Source: CAZPEV01 sp964585635 | GTDB lineage: Bacteria > Zixibacteria > MSB-5A5 > GN15 > JAAZOE01 | Assembly (NCBI GenBank): GCA_964585635.1 | Contig: CAZPEV010000006.1 | Coordinates: 1 to 43,995, forward strand | DNA: 43,995 nt | Direction: 5' to 3' | Shown here: piece after piece, positions 8,885 through 17,287 of the stretch | Numbering within the stretch: the stretch's first letter is position 1 | How the letters are laid out: each line of letters begins with the position of its first letter | Program-made: the position numbers and the translations under genes | Notes under the pieces: generated by a model | Database searches by the model: none | The model's input: only the letters and a program-made list of their open reading frames with translations | Told to the model about the DNA's origin: nothing

Positions 8885-8920
8885 GTCAACGTCATTCTGA
8901 TGGCGAATTCGGTCCAGCAG

Positions 8921-8955
8921 AAGCGGAGAGACTACCGTCGCTCCGCTTTATTTGT
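8921..8955 (+). terminator. probable terminator after ispG
   Basis: Eight-bp perfect stem AAGCGGAG / CTCCGCTT around a 12-nt loop, followed by TATTTG. It lies 37 bp past the ispG stop, between convergent ispG and ferritin genes. The U-tract is short. Confidence 0.6.
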
Positions 8956-8983
8956 ACCCTTATCGATCGCCTACCGCACCGCC

Positions 8984-9505
8984 TTACGGTGCCGGCGTCG
9001 CCGCCGGTGGAGTAAAAACCCGCTGCGCTAGTTTGTTGTCGAGCATAAACAGCCCGCTGGGGGAATCGCCGATCAATTTCAGTTTACCGATGATATCGTG
9101 GACGTTGCTTTCCTCTTCCACCTGCTCATCCACAAAGAACTTGAGGAAGCTGTGGGCGGCGTGATCCTTCTGGCTCAAGCTGAGATCGACCAATTCGTTG
9201 ATGTTACGGGTGATGAATTCCTCGTGCTCCAGGGTTTTGAGAAACGCCTTCAGCGGGGAATCCCAAGCCTGGTCCGGACGGTCGATCTGACCCAGCGAAA
9301 TGATGCCGTTGCGGTTGACGACATAATCATAGAATTTCATGGCATGGAATCGCTCCTCGTCCACTTGGACCCGCATCCAATTGGCGAATCCCTTGAGATT
9401 GATCGACTCAAAGTACCCGGCCATAGCCAGATACAGGTATGAGGAGAAAAACTCACGATTGAGTTGATCGTTGAAAGCCTTCTGCAGGCGGTCATTCATA
9501 GCCAT
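8984..9505 (-). CDS. ftnA: non-haem ferritin (FtnA type)
   Basis: Iron-storage four-helix bundle of 173 aa that assembles into a 24-mer cage and oxidises Fe(II). Ferroxidase residues are in the expected order: Glu18 in LNREFFSSYLY, Glu51 and His54 in DEERFHAMKF, Glu95, and Gln128 in FVDEQVEEE. An AGGAG sequence 5 nt before the ATG fixes the start. The C-terminal tail (PPAATPAP) is proline/alanine rich, unlike the helical end of E. coli FtnA. It is monocistronic and convergent with ispG. Its role fits the oxidative-stress genes elsewhere in the window. Confidence 0.94.
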   Translation of the reverse strand: MAMNDRLQKAFNDQLNREFFSSYLYLAMAGYFESINLKGFANWMRVQVDEERFHAMKFYDYVVNRNGIISLGQIDRPDQAWDSPLKAFLKTLEHEEFITRNINELVDLSLSQKDHAAHSFLKFFVDEQVEEESNVHDIIGKLKLIGDSPSGLFMLDNKLAQRVFTPPAATPAP

Positions 9506-9662
9506 CGGTACTCCTTTCCTGATCGTTAAATCCCGGCCTATCCAGTGGGCCGAGGTACGGCCCAGTTGGGTCAGCGCCTATGCCTATCTTCAACCTCAGA
9601 CAGGGAACAATTGTTTCCGGCTGGTGGCAAGATATAAACGTGGAAACTCTGGAATCGGCGAT

Positions 9663-10007
9663 TCAGAAGGCGTTGGGATAGTGCTCCACCAATCCCCGGT
9701 CGATCGTCACGACGTCGAAGCGCAGATCGAGTCGGGAAACCGGGAATTCATCCAGGTACCGGGCGGCCGCCTGCCGCAGCCGATCCTTCTTGCGCTCATT
9801 CACCCAGGTGGCAGGATGACCGCAGGCGCCGGATCGGGCATGCTTAACCTCGACGAACACCAGACAGTCGCCGTCGCGGCAGATCAGATCGATCTCATTG
9901 CGACCCAGACGGAGATTGCGGTGGAGAATCTCATACCCCAAAGACGTCAGAAAGCGAGCGGCGATCTGTTCGCCGGCAATCCCCCTCTGTCGGCGCGCGA
10001 GGCTCAT
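9663..10007 (-). CDS. YraN family protein (UPF0102, predicted endonuclease fold)
   Basis: 114 aa with the restriction-endonuclease-like core seen in YraN proteins: GEQIAARFL near the N-terminus, RNEIDLICRDGDCLVFVEVK (Asp40, Glu53, Lys55 as PD-(D/E)xK-like residues). Its start overlaps the stop of rnhB by 4 bp (ATGA), and the rnhB-yraN pairing is common in bacteria, which supports the assignment. Biological role is not established; a part in DNA processing is inferred from the fold. Confidence 0.92.
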   Translation of the reverse strand: MSLARRQRGIAGEQIAARFLTSLGYEILHRNLRLGRNEIDLICRDGDCLVFVEVKHARSGACGHPATWVNERKKDRLRQAAARYLDEFPVSRLDLRFDVVTIDRGLVEHYPNAF

Positions 10008-10675
10008 CGGGCGAATTGCATATCGAGTTGGGAGATCGCCTCCTGAACCGGACGAAACGTCTTCCGGTGAATCGGCGTCGGGCCGTATTGGCGCAATTCG
10101 CGCAGGTGATCGGGAGTCGGGTACCCTTTGTGCTGCGCAAAAGCATAGAGCGGGTACAGCGCGGCATAATGATCCATGATCCGGTCGCGTGTGACCTTGG
10201 CGATGATGGAGGCGGCGGCGATGGCCGGACAGGCGGCGTCACCGCCGACCACGGCGATCTGGGGCAGGATCACGCCCGGAATGGTTTGGTTGCCGTCAAC
10301 CAGGACAAATTCGGTGCGGTCGGACAGCTTGCCCACCGCCTGAGCCATCGCCCGCAAGGTGGCGCGAAGGATATTGATGCGGTCGATCATCTCGCTGTCC
10401 ACGATGCCGATGGCGTAGAACGCTGCAGAAGAAACGATCCGGTCAAAAACCAAGTCGCGCCTGGCCGGCGTAAGTTTCTTGCTATCGTCGAGGTCCTCTA
10501 TGCAAACGTTTTCCGGCAGTATAACCGCGGCGGCCACGACCGGGCCAGCCAGCGGCCCTCGTCCGGCCTCATCCACACCGGCGATTGAACGAAATCCATT
10601 CTGCCGTAACTGCGCCTCCAACTGCGCGATACCGCCGATGCGGCCGATATCTTTGACAATCATGTGTGATCCCAC
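10004..10675 (-). CDS. rnhB: ribonuclease HII
   Basis: Cleaves RNA in RNA/DNA hybrids and removes misincorporated ribonucleotides. The signature AGVDEAGRGPLAGPVV (Asp35-Glu36) and further acidic residues in VLVDGN (Asp128) and KVTRDRIM (Asp165) form the metal site. The 223 aa are typical. The annotated start is a GTG with GAGGTGAG upstream; an ATG four codons later (10663) is an alternative. It is followed by yraN in an overlapping pair, and its predicted promoter encloses a perfect palindrome. Confidence 0.94.
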   Translation of the reverse strand: MGSHMIVKDIGRIGGIAQLEAQLRQNGFRSIAGVDEAGRGPLAGPVVAAAVILPENVCIEDLDDSKKLTPARRDLVFDRIVSSAAFYAIGIVDSEMIDRINILRATLRAMAQAVGKLSDRTEFVLVDGNQTIPGVILPQIAVVGGDAACPAIAAASIIAKVTRDRIMDHYAALYPLYAFAQHKGYPTPDHLRELRQYGPTPIHRKTFRPVQEAISQLDMQFAR

Positions 10676-10691
10676 AGCCTCACCTCTGGTA

Positions 10692-10721
10692 GAATTACCT
10701 ATAGGTAATTTATCGGGTCAA
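10692..10721 (-). promoter_or_regulatory. predicted rnhB promoter enclosing an 18-bp palindromic operator
   Basis: On the minus strand TTGACC (10721-10716) and TAATTC (10697-10692) are 18 bp apart. Between and overlapping them is the perfect palindrome AATTACCTATAGGTAATT (10693-10710). A dimeric repressor bound there would block rnhB and could also affect the divergent nitrilase gene. The palindrome is seen directly; the regulator is unknown. Confidence 0.55.
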
Positions 10722-10740
10722 CGCAACCAGGAATTTACCG

Positions 10741-10757
10741 CTTTCGTGAAACGAAAG
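10741..10757 (+). repeat. small inverted repeat in the leader of the nitrilase-family gene
   Basis: CTTTCGT-GAA-ACGAAAG, a 7-bp stem with a 3-nt loop, ends 19 bp before the TTG start of the amidohydrolase gene. In RNA it would sit just before the GGAG ribosome-binding site. It could also be a second operator half-site pair. Confidence 0.45.
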
Positions 10758-10776
10758 TCCCTGCGGAGCGTAAAAA

Positions 10777-11559
10777 TTGAGGGGAATGCTGAGGAAAGTG
10801 ACCATCATTCAGTGTCCGGCCGGCAGTCAATTGTCGCTGGAAGAGAACCTCCTGGTGTTCAAGCAACGGCCGGACTTTGTCGTCTTTCCCGAATATTACA
10901 ATGTCGACCCGGACCGTCGGGACGTGGGGCATAATGCCAGCCAGGCGGCAACCTATCTCCGATATTGCCAGACCCTTTCAGATCGCTTTTCGACCGTTAT
11001 AATCGCGGGGACTGCGGTCGAGGCGGTCGGAGGGGATTTCTTCAACACCGCCTTTGTTTTTGACCGGGGCCACCTGGTCGGCAAATATAGAAAATCCAAC
11101 CCCACCATTAATGAACGCAACCATGGTATCCGGGCCGGTTCGGCGCAATGCCTGTTCGAGCTATCCGATATCCGGGTCTCAATTCTGATATGTGCCGATG
11201 TCTTCCAGCAGGAGCGCTTTTCCCGTCTGGCCGAAGTAGACGCGGATATCATTTTTATTCCCACGACCTCTCCCCTGCGACCGGATGAGACTATTAAGGA
11301 AAAATTCTCCCGGGACGCCCGAATCTTCGTCGCCGGAGCCGCCGCTTCGGGAAGTTACCTGGTCAAATGCTGCGCCATCGGCTGCTTGTGGGGTGGATAC
11401 CTCCAGGGACGATCGCTGGTGGCAGCGCCCTGGGGCATTCTGACCCGCATTCCGCCCTTTGATGAGCATAAGCGGCGGATTTTGTCGTTCACCCTGGACA
11501 TAGCCGAGCTTCGGGAATTTCGGGCCAAGCGCCTCCAGCAGGCATCAGACAAATCCTGA
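10777..11559 (+). CDS. carbon-nitrogen hydrolase (nitrilase superfamily)
   Basis: Amidase-type enzyme of 260 aa with the Glu-Lys-Cys triad: Glu39 in VVFPEYYN, Lys106 in KYRKSNPT, Cys139 in ILICADVF. The substrate cannot be told from sequence; the cysteine-region motif LICADVF departs from the usual CYD(L/I)RFP of omega-amidases. Preferred start is TTG at 10777, with GGAG 8 nt upstream; an ATG at 10786 has a purine run too close. It is divergent from rnhB and shares a palindromic control region with it. Cytosolic, no signal peptide. Confidence 0.85.
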   Translation: MRGMLRKVTIIQCPAGSQLSLEENLLVFKQRPDFVVFPEYYNVDPDRRDVGHNASQAATYLRYCQTLSDRFSTVIIAGTAVEAVGGDFFNTAFVFDRGHLVGKYRKSNPTINERNHGIRAGSAQCLFELSDIRVSILICADVFQQERFSRLAEVDADIIFIPTTSPLRPDETIKEKFSRDARIFVAGAAASGSYLVKCCAIGCLWGGYLQGRSLVAAPWGILTRIPPFDEHKRRILSFTLDIAELREFRAKRLQQASDKS

Positions 11560-11629
11560 CATAATCCCTTGCCTTTTGGGTCGTTATGATGCTAATTGGG
11601 GGGATTGTCCAACAAGGAGATTTACGACT

Positions 11630-13743
11630 ATGAAGCATGTGCGTACCTGCCTGATTTTAGCAATGGCCGCAGGACTGACCGGCGGCCTGGCCTTTGCAGA
11701 CGAGGGAATGTGGCCGTTGTATGACCTCGATAAACTTCCCTTCGACACCCTGAAGGCTCATGGGCTGACCCTGGAATCGTCGCAGATTTACAATTCTGCC
11801 GGAACCGGTCTGGCCGAGGCTGTCATCAACCTCAGCGGCGGCACCGCCTCCTTTCTTTCTTCCGACGGCTTGATCATCACCAACCACCACGTCGCCTTTG
11901 ATGCCATTCAACGACAGAGCACCGTCGAACATAACTATATTCGCGATGGGTTCTATGCCAAGACCCGGGGCGAGGAGATCCCCGCCATCGGCTACAATGT
12001 CTTCGTCACCCTGGCGATTGAGGACGTCACCAACAAGATTCAAGCCAAGGTGCCGGGGAGGCTGGTAGGCCGGGCTCGTCATGATGCCATCGAGAACGCC
12101 ACCAAACGGATCATCAAGGACGCCGAGAAGGGCCGCGATGTCCAATGCGAGGTAGCCGAGATGTTCGGCGGTATGCAATATATACTCTATACCTCTTTCA
12201 AGATCAGGGACATCCGCCTGGTGTATGCCCCGCCGGAGGCGATCGGCAACTTTGGCGGCGATATCGACAATTGGATGTGGCCGCGCCACGTCGGTGATTT
12301 TTCGTTTCTGCGGGCGTACGTTGGCCCCGACGGCAAGTCGGCCGAGTATTCGGACAAGAACATCCCCTACCATCCCAAGGTATTCCTGCCGATTTCATCG
12401 ACCGGGATCAAGGAGGGGGACTTCACCATGATGATCGGATTTCCCGGCAGCACCCGTCGGTACACCAGTTCATTTGATATCGACAATGCCTTTGGGTTCT
12501 ATTTCCCGGCTTCCGTTCGAGCGTATCATGACGTCCTGGAAATTCTGAAGGATGAATCGTCCAAGGATTCCTCGGTAGCCATCCGCCTGGAGTCGCGCAT
12601 CAGCAACATGAGCAATTTCTATCTAAAGAACCAGGGGTTGATCGAGGGCAACAAGCGGATGGATATCCTCAGCATAAAACGGGAACAGGAACGGCAGTTG
12701 ACTGATTTTATCAAAACCAGCCCGGAATTGACGGCCAAGTTCGGGACGGTCCTGCCGGAGTTGGACTCCCTGTACCGGGAGAGGAGAAAGACGCGCGAAC
12801 AGGAGTTCATTTTGGGCTGGATGCAGTACGGTTGCGAGTACTTCGGCCTGGCCCGGAGAATATATAAGTGGGGCGAGCAACGGGAAAAGCCGGACATGGA
12901 GCGAGAACAGGGATATCAGAACCGCGACACGATCCGGACCAAGGAATCGCTGAAAAATACGCAGATCAACCTTATCCCCGCCGCCGACAAGCGGATATTC
13001 CGATATTATCTGGGACGGGTGTTGGAATTGCCGGAGGGTCAAAAGATCGCGGCGATTGAGGCCCTGGTCGCCGGCAAAACCGGAGCGCAGAGGGAAGCCT
13101 ACCTCGATCATTTCGTCGACAGCCTTTACCAGGGAACCAAGATCGGCGCCCTGGATGAACTGATGAAAATGTTCGACCTGAAGAAGACCGAATTGGAGCG
13201 GCTGGGAGATCCCTTCATCAATTTCATGGCCTCGCTCACGACGGAATTTGATCAGTACGACGAACGGACCAAGCAGTCCGCGGGAGCCCACAGCATTCTC
13301 GATCCGAAGCTGATTCAGGCGTACGTGGCCTTGAAACATGGGAAAATGTACCCCGACGCCAACGGCACCAAACGCTTCAACTGGGGCCAAGTCGACGGAT
13401 ATTCCCCCCGCGACGCCGTGCAGTATGATTATCTCACCACGCTTACCGGGGTGATGCAGAAAGAAACCGGCCAAAGCCCATTTATTGTTCCGGCGGAATT
13501 GAAGAATGCCTATCAAAAGAAGGATTTCGGGCGATATNNNNNNNNNNGGGCAGTCCGGTGATCAACGGCAAGTGGGAATTGATCTGGCTCGATTTTTACA
13601 CCGATTACGAGGGGGTGTCGGCTGATTATATGTATAATCCCAACCTCGCCCGGGCGGTCGTCTGCGACGCCCGGTACATTCTGTTTCTGCTGGACAAGGT
13701 GTACCACTTAGACGGGCTGCTGCGTGAATTGACAATACACTGA
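11630..13743 (+). CDS. S46 family dipeptidyl peptidase (DPP7/DPP11-like), interrupted by an assembly gap
   Basis: Secreted serine exopeptidase releasing dipeptides from oligopeptides, a common route of protein use in FCB bacteria. The start at 11630 has AAGGAG 10 nt upstream and gives a clean signal peptide (cut near AFA-DEG). Family blocks are SSDGLIITNHHVAFDAI (His86/87) and NFGGDIDNWMWPRHVGDFSFLR. The sequence is open for 636 codons to 13537, then ten Ns, then resumes in another frame as GSPVINGKWELIWLDF and ends at the TGA at 13741. The catalytic Ser of the GNSGSP motif falls in or at the gap. The frame change is most likely because the Ns are a placeholder of wrong length, not a pseudogene. 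Confidence 0.9.
13538..13547. other. assembly gap (10 N)
   Basis: Ten Ns interrupt the S46 peptidase. To restore the frame the true gap must be 2 modulo 3 in length, so it cannot be 10. Comparison with the family suggests a few tens of bases are missing, including the residues just before GSPV. Confidence 0.95.
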
Positions 13744-13757
13744 TAAAGGTTGCCCGT

Positions 13758-13788
13758 GCGCCTCGGTGGCATAATCCCGCCGAGGCGC
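13758..13788 (+). terminator. strong hairpin after the S46 peptidase gene
   Basis: A 12-bp stem (GCGCCTCGGTGG with CCGCCGAGGCGC, one G-T pair) around a 7-nt loop starts 14 bp after the stop codon. There is no T-run, so it is either a weak or factor-assisted terminator or an RNA-stabilising 3' stem. Confidence 0.45.
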
Positions 13789-13840
13789 CAACCGGGACAA
13801 GCCGGAGGATCTTGACTATCAAGCGGGAAGGCAATAAGGG

Positions 13841-14368
13841 ATGAGCGGCTACATCTCTTGGGTCGCGGCGCACCCGCTGACCTCTGCCGCGGTGCAGTTC
13901 GCCGTGCTGGGGACCCTGGGTGAGATCATTTCTTCCAGCCTCCGCATGAAATCACCGGCACTCCCCTGCCGATGGCCGCAGTTGGCCGGGAAGATTATCG
14001 CCTGGGCGGTACTGGGGATCATCATCAAGTACGGCTTTACCGGCATGAAAGGATTCACCCGGGCGTTGCTTGATCACGGCCTTCTGCCGGGCTTCATGGA
14101 TGCCGGTCTAGGGGGAGCTTTTGCCGTTTCGGTGCTGACCAACCTCTTCTTCGGGCCGCAGATGATGTTTTTCCATCGCTTGGAAGACAATCTCATTCTC
14201 TGGAAATGGGACATGGCTGGCCTGACCACTGCCTGGTGGACGCTGCTTTGGTTTTGGATTCCGGCCCACACGGTAACATTCAGCCTGCCAGTGGACTACC
14301 AGATCGGCCTGGCCGCCCTCTGGTCGGTCGTGCTGGGATTGATATTGGGGCTGGTCCGTCGGAGATAG
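13841..14368 (+). CDS. multi-pass membrane protein of unknown function
   Basis: 175 aa with about four hydrophobic segments (roughly 15-30, 50-66, 85-105, 150-172). A conserved-looking polar stretch FFHRLEDN is followed by an aromatic-rich segment, WWTLLWFWIPAHTVTFSLP. The W-x-W-x-P...TF-x-LP pattern is faintly reminiscent of Mpv17/PMP22-type proteins, but I would not assign that family. It is followed 72 bp later by the BrkB-type membrane protein on the same strand. Confidence 0.7.
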   Translation: MSGYISWVAAHPLTSAAVQFAVLGTLGEIISSSLRMKSPALPCRWPQLAGKIIAWAVLGIIIKYGFTGMKGFTRALLDHGLLPGFMDAGLGGAFAVSVLTNLFFGPQMMFFHRLEDNLILWKWDMAGLTTAWWTLLWFWIPAHTVTFSLPVDYQIGLAALWSVVLGLILGLVRRR

Positions 14369-14440
14369 CACACCCGGGACCATCTCCCCTCCCCCGAATT
14401 TCTTCTTTTGTTGCGGAGGATGTTATGCTATACATAGGGC

Positions 14441-15346
14441 ATGGCAGCCATCCATCCGGAAAGATTGATTGCCCGGTGTTATCATGGAACCGTCGACTTT
14501 CTCCGACATTACGTCGGCGGACTATACCATCGCTTCGATGAGCATCATATCTTCCTCTTTTCCAGCGGCCTGTCGTTTTCCATCATCGTTTGCATCATTC
14601 CGCTGTTGCTAGTCATCTTCTCCGTTCTCGGCGGCCTGTTGGAGAAGCCGTCGGTGGCCAAGGAAATCGGCGCCTTCATCGACCGTACCATCCCGTACGA
14701 AACCTATACCGCCAAGGTCAAGGAGATCGCCTTTGCCCGGGTCGAGGAGTTCAAGATGCACCGGACGCTGGCCGGTTGGCTGGGCGCCATTGGACTCCTC
14801 TTTGCCGCCAGCGGCCTGTTCAGCAGCATGCGAACGGTGTTGGATACCGTCTTCCGGAAGGAACGAAAGTCATCGATACTGGTGGGCAAGCTGCACGACC
14901 TGGGGCTGGTATTATTGGTGCTGATCTTCTTCATCCTGTGGGCCGGCGTCTTGCCGGTGCTGGGTATTATCGAGCGGACCGCCGCGCACGTCGAGTCCTT
15001 GAAGGGATTTGACTTTGGGGGTTTGGCCAAGTATGCCTTTTTCGGGGCGTCGTTTGTCGTGTTGTGGATCGGATTTTACCTGGTGTACCTGGCGGTGCCG
15101 CACCGTCGGCCGGCGCAACGGATTCTGCTGCTGAGCTCGTTCACGGCGGCGGTCCTGTGGAATTTGGCCGAGCGCCTGTTCGGGTATTATATTACTCATA
15201 TAGTCAGCTTCAGCCGGGTGTACGGCACCTACAGCTTTCTTTTGGTGGTCGCCTTCTGGCTGTACTATTCGTCCATGGTCTTTATTGTCGGGGCCGAGAT
15301 CGGCCAGTTGTATCGCGAGCGGCGCGACGGCGCCGAAATCCGGTAG
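14441..15346 (+). CDS. YihY/BrkB family inner-membrane protein
   Basis: 301 aa with six predicted membrane helices and family blocks FSSGLSFSIIVCIIPLLL near the N-terminus, FRKERKSSILVGKLHDLGLV in the middle, and YGTYSFLLVVAFWLYYSSMVFIVGAEI near the C-terminus. These proteins were once misnamed RNase BN; their role is unknown, with transport or lipid flipping proposed. An in-frame TAG at 14435 forces the start at 14441 or later, although the best ribosome-binding site (GGAGG, 14416-14420) points to an ATG at 14424 in a different frame. Confidence 0.9.
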   Translation: MAAIHPERLIARCYHGTVDFLRHYVGGLYHRFDEHHIFLFSSGLSFSIIVCIIPLLLVIFSVLGGLLEKPSVAKEIGAFIDRTIPYETYTAKVKEIAFARVEEFKMHRTLAGWLGAIGLLFAASGLFSSMRTVLDTVFRKERKSSILVGKLHDLGLVLLVLIFFILWAGVLPVLGIIERTAAHVESLKGFDFGGLAKYAFFGASFVVLWIGFYLVYLAVPHRRPAQRILLLSSFTAAVLWNLAERLFGYYITHIVSFSRVYGTYSFLLVVAFWLYYSSMVFIVGAEIGQLYRERRDGAEIR

Positions 15347-15409
15347 CCGAAAGTTCAATCTTGCCGGGCCGGAGGGCGAGGGGATATATTGCGACGGAGG
15401 GTGCAAACT

Positions 15410-16120
15410 ATGTCGTCTATCGATGCCATCATCAACCGGCAGTTCCATCTCTGGGAGCAGGAAAAGGGCGGGCGACAGGAATCGGCTACGCCGCCGGTCC
15501 AGCCGCCGAGAATCGTCACCATCTCCCGCCAGAACGGCTCCCGGGGGGCATATCTGGCCGGAAAGCTGGCCGATCGGCTGGGGTATCAGTTGATCCATCG
15601 TGAGATAATCGACGCCATCTGTCAATCGTCGGGGTATCGCAAGAAGATCATCGAAGCGCTCGATGAGCACCACCGCTCGAGGCTGCAGGGGGTGGTCGAC
15701 TCGCTCGTCTCGGGTGAGGCGGTCGACCATTCCGACTATGTCCGGCATTTGTACCAGGTGATTCTCTCGATGGCTCGCCTGGGCGGGATTGTCCTGATCG
15801 GGCGGGGCGGCAATTTTATCCTTGGTCCCCGGCGGGGGTTTCATATTCGGGTCGTCTGCCCCCGCGACCGGCGGATTGCCAATCTGGTCGCCTACAAGAA
15901 TGTCTCGGCTGCCGAGGCGCCCGGTGAAGTGGACCATTCCGACGCCGAGCGGCGCGAGTTCATCCACAAATTGTTCCGGGCCGATATCGACGATTCACGG
16001 CATTATGATGTCGTCGTCAACACCGATTACGTCGACGTCGAGGAATTGGTGCCGGGGCTGGCGGAATCGATCAAGGGGAAGCTGGGCAAGCTGGCGCGGC
16101 TGGAGCGGGAAGGGCATTGA
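15410..16120 (+). CDS. cytidylate kinase-like family protein
   Basis: 236-aa P-loop protein of the Cytidylate_kin2-like group. The nucleotide-binding strand-loop reads IVTISRQNGSRGAYLAGKLA (about 36-55), where the glycine usual after GS is Arg. It continues with HREIIDAI, then an RGGNFIL block and a LIGRGG strand; the C-terminal half has the Arg-rich lid (CPRDRRIANLV). Start chosen at 15410, with GGAGG 9 nt upstream. It follows the BrkB gene by 63 bp. True substrate is unknown; a nucleotide or small-molecule kinase role is inferred from the fold only. Confidence 0.78.
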   Translation: MSSIDAIINRQFHLWEQEKGGRQESATPPVQPPRIVTISRQNGSRGAYLAGKLADRLGYQLIHREIIDAICQSSGYRKKIIEALDEHHRSRLQGVVDSLVSGEAVDHSDYVRHLYQVILSMARLGGIVLIGRGGNFILGPRRGFHIRVVCPRDRRIANLVAYKNVSAAEAPGEVDHSDAERREFIHKLFRADIDDSRHYDVVVNTDYVDVEELVPGLAESIKGKLGKLARLEREGH

Positions 16121-16140
16121 CGGTTCCTCCGGTTGATATT

Positions 16141-16173
16141 TCGCGACGCACGAGAACGCAAGGTGCACACAAA
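16141..16173 (+). repeat. dispersed 33-bp hairpin repeat, degenerate copy R1
   Basis: Matches the repeat family described for R3-R6 (TCGCGGCGCACGAGG then GCGTACGCCGCGCACAAA) with about eight changes. It lies between the convergent kinase-like gene and cydB, next to another inverted repeat. Confidence 0.55.
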
Positions 16174-16208
16174 ATAGTCGGGCCCGCACGGGGCCAAACC
16201 TACGAGCC

Positions 16209-16228
16209 GGTGCACAAGCGCGTGCACC
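16209..16228. repeat. inverted repeat between convergent genes
   Basis: GGTGCAC-AAGCGC-GTGCACC, a perfect 7-bp stem with a 6-nt loop, lies 31 bp past the cydB stop on the minus strand. No T-run. It may act as a 3' stem for cydAB mRNA. Confidence 0.45.
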
Positions 16229-16258
16229 AGCCACAAGAGTGAAAATCTATCCTCGCGA

Positions 16259-17287
16259 TCAATAACTGCTGTGATCCAGCTTCACCTTGCCGCGGAAAAT
16301 CCAATAGATGCTGACCGTGTACCCGATCACCAGCGGCATGCCGATGGCGGCGATGATCAGCATAATCTCCAGCGTCTTGGGGGATGACGCGGCGTTGTAG
16401 ATCGTCAGGCTGTTGGCCGGATCGGGCCCGGACAGAATCATATTAGGATATAATCCCAGGCCGAACAGCGTCAGCAGCGCCACGATCGATGCACACGAGG
16501 CCAGAAAGGCGCAGAAATCGCGCCCATGATGAATCTCGCGCGGGATATCGGCGATCGCCAGCATATTGAGCAGCGGCAGGAGAAAAAGCCAGGGATGCTG
16601 TTTAATGTTGGCCGACATGTGCGGCAGATACAGAAGCGTCGCGATGGTGGTGGCGACGTAACCAATGATGAACAGGATGATGGCGATGTTGATCCAGCCC
16701 CGGATCAGGTCGTGCAACTCCCCCTCGGTTTTCATAACCAGGTAGATCGCCCCATGCATGACAAACAAGGCCACCGTGGTCAGGCCCACCAGGAGCGCAT
16801 AGGGATTCAGGAGACTCCCGAACCGGCCGATAAATTCATGCCCGGCGTCGAGCGGAACGCCGCGGGCGATATTTCCCAGGGCGACACCGATCAGCAAGGC
16901 CGAGAGGACGCTTCCGGCGCAGAAGCTGATATCCCAAAAGCCCCGCCACCAGGCCATCGGCTGCTTGCTGCGGAACTCGATCGCCACGGCGCGGAAGATC
17001 AGGGTCACCAGAAGGAAGATGAAGGCCAGGTAGAAGCCGGAGAAGGAGGTCGCGTACACTTCCGGGAAGGCGGCAAAGAGGGCGCCGCCGCCGGTCACCA
17101 GCCAGACCTCGTTGCCATCCCAGACCGGGCCGATGGCGTTGATCATCATCCGCCGGTGGTCATCGGTTCGGGTGAAGAGGTTCAGCGCTCCGACGCCGAG
17201 ATCGAAACCGTCAAGAATGGCGTAACCGGTAAACAGCACTCCGACCAGCAGAAACCAGATCGTGTTCAGATCAAAATTGATGATCAT
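16259..17287 (-). CDS. cydB: cytochrome bd quinol oxidase subunit II
   Basis: 342-aa integral membrane partner of CydA in the high-affinity bd oxidase, which reduces O2 to water with quinol electrons. Diagnostic N-terminal blocks are IWFLLVGVLFTGYAILDGFDLGVG, INAIGPVWDGNEVWLVTGGGALFAAFP, followed by FRAVAIEFRSKQP. About eight or nine hydrophobic helices are visible. Its ATG overlaps the cydA TGA by 4 bp, so the two are translationally coupled. No cydX-like miniprotein is evident downstream, and no cydDC is in the window. Confidence 0.96.
   Translation of the reverse strand: MIINFDLNTIWFLLVGVLFTGYAILDGFDLGVGALNLFTRTDDHRRMMINAIGPVWDGNEVWLVTGGGALFAAFPEVYATSFSGFYLAFIFLLVTLIFRAVAIEFRSKQPMAWWRGFWDISFCAGSVLSALLIGVALGNIARGVPLDAGHEFIGRFGSLLNPYALLVGLTTVALFVMHGAIYLVMKTEGELHDLIRGWINIAIILFIIGYVATTIATLLYLPHMSANIKQHPWLFLLPLLNMLAIADIPREIHHGRDFCAFLASCASIVALLTLFGLGLYPNMILSGPDPANSLTIYNAASSPKTLEIMLIIAAIGMPLVIGYTVSIYWIFRGKVKLDHSSY

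Noticed and set aside
8976..8992. Hairpin GCACCG-CCTTA-CGGTGC as ferritin terminator
   Set aside because: It overlaps the ferritin stop codon and lacks a T-run on the minus strand.
11576..11629. N-terminal extension of the S46 peptidase
   Set aside because: The residues precede a clear signal peptide, and the ribosome-binding site fits the start at 11630.
12623..13516. 297-codon open frame on the minus strand
   Set aside because: Antisense to the S46 peptidase, whose conserved motifs fix the coding strand.
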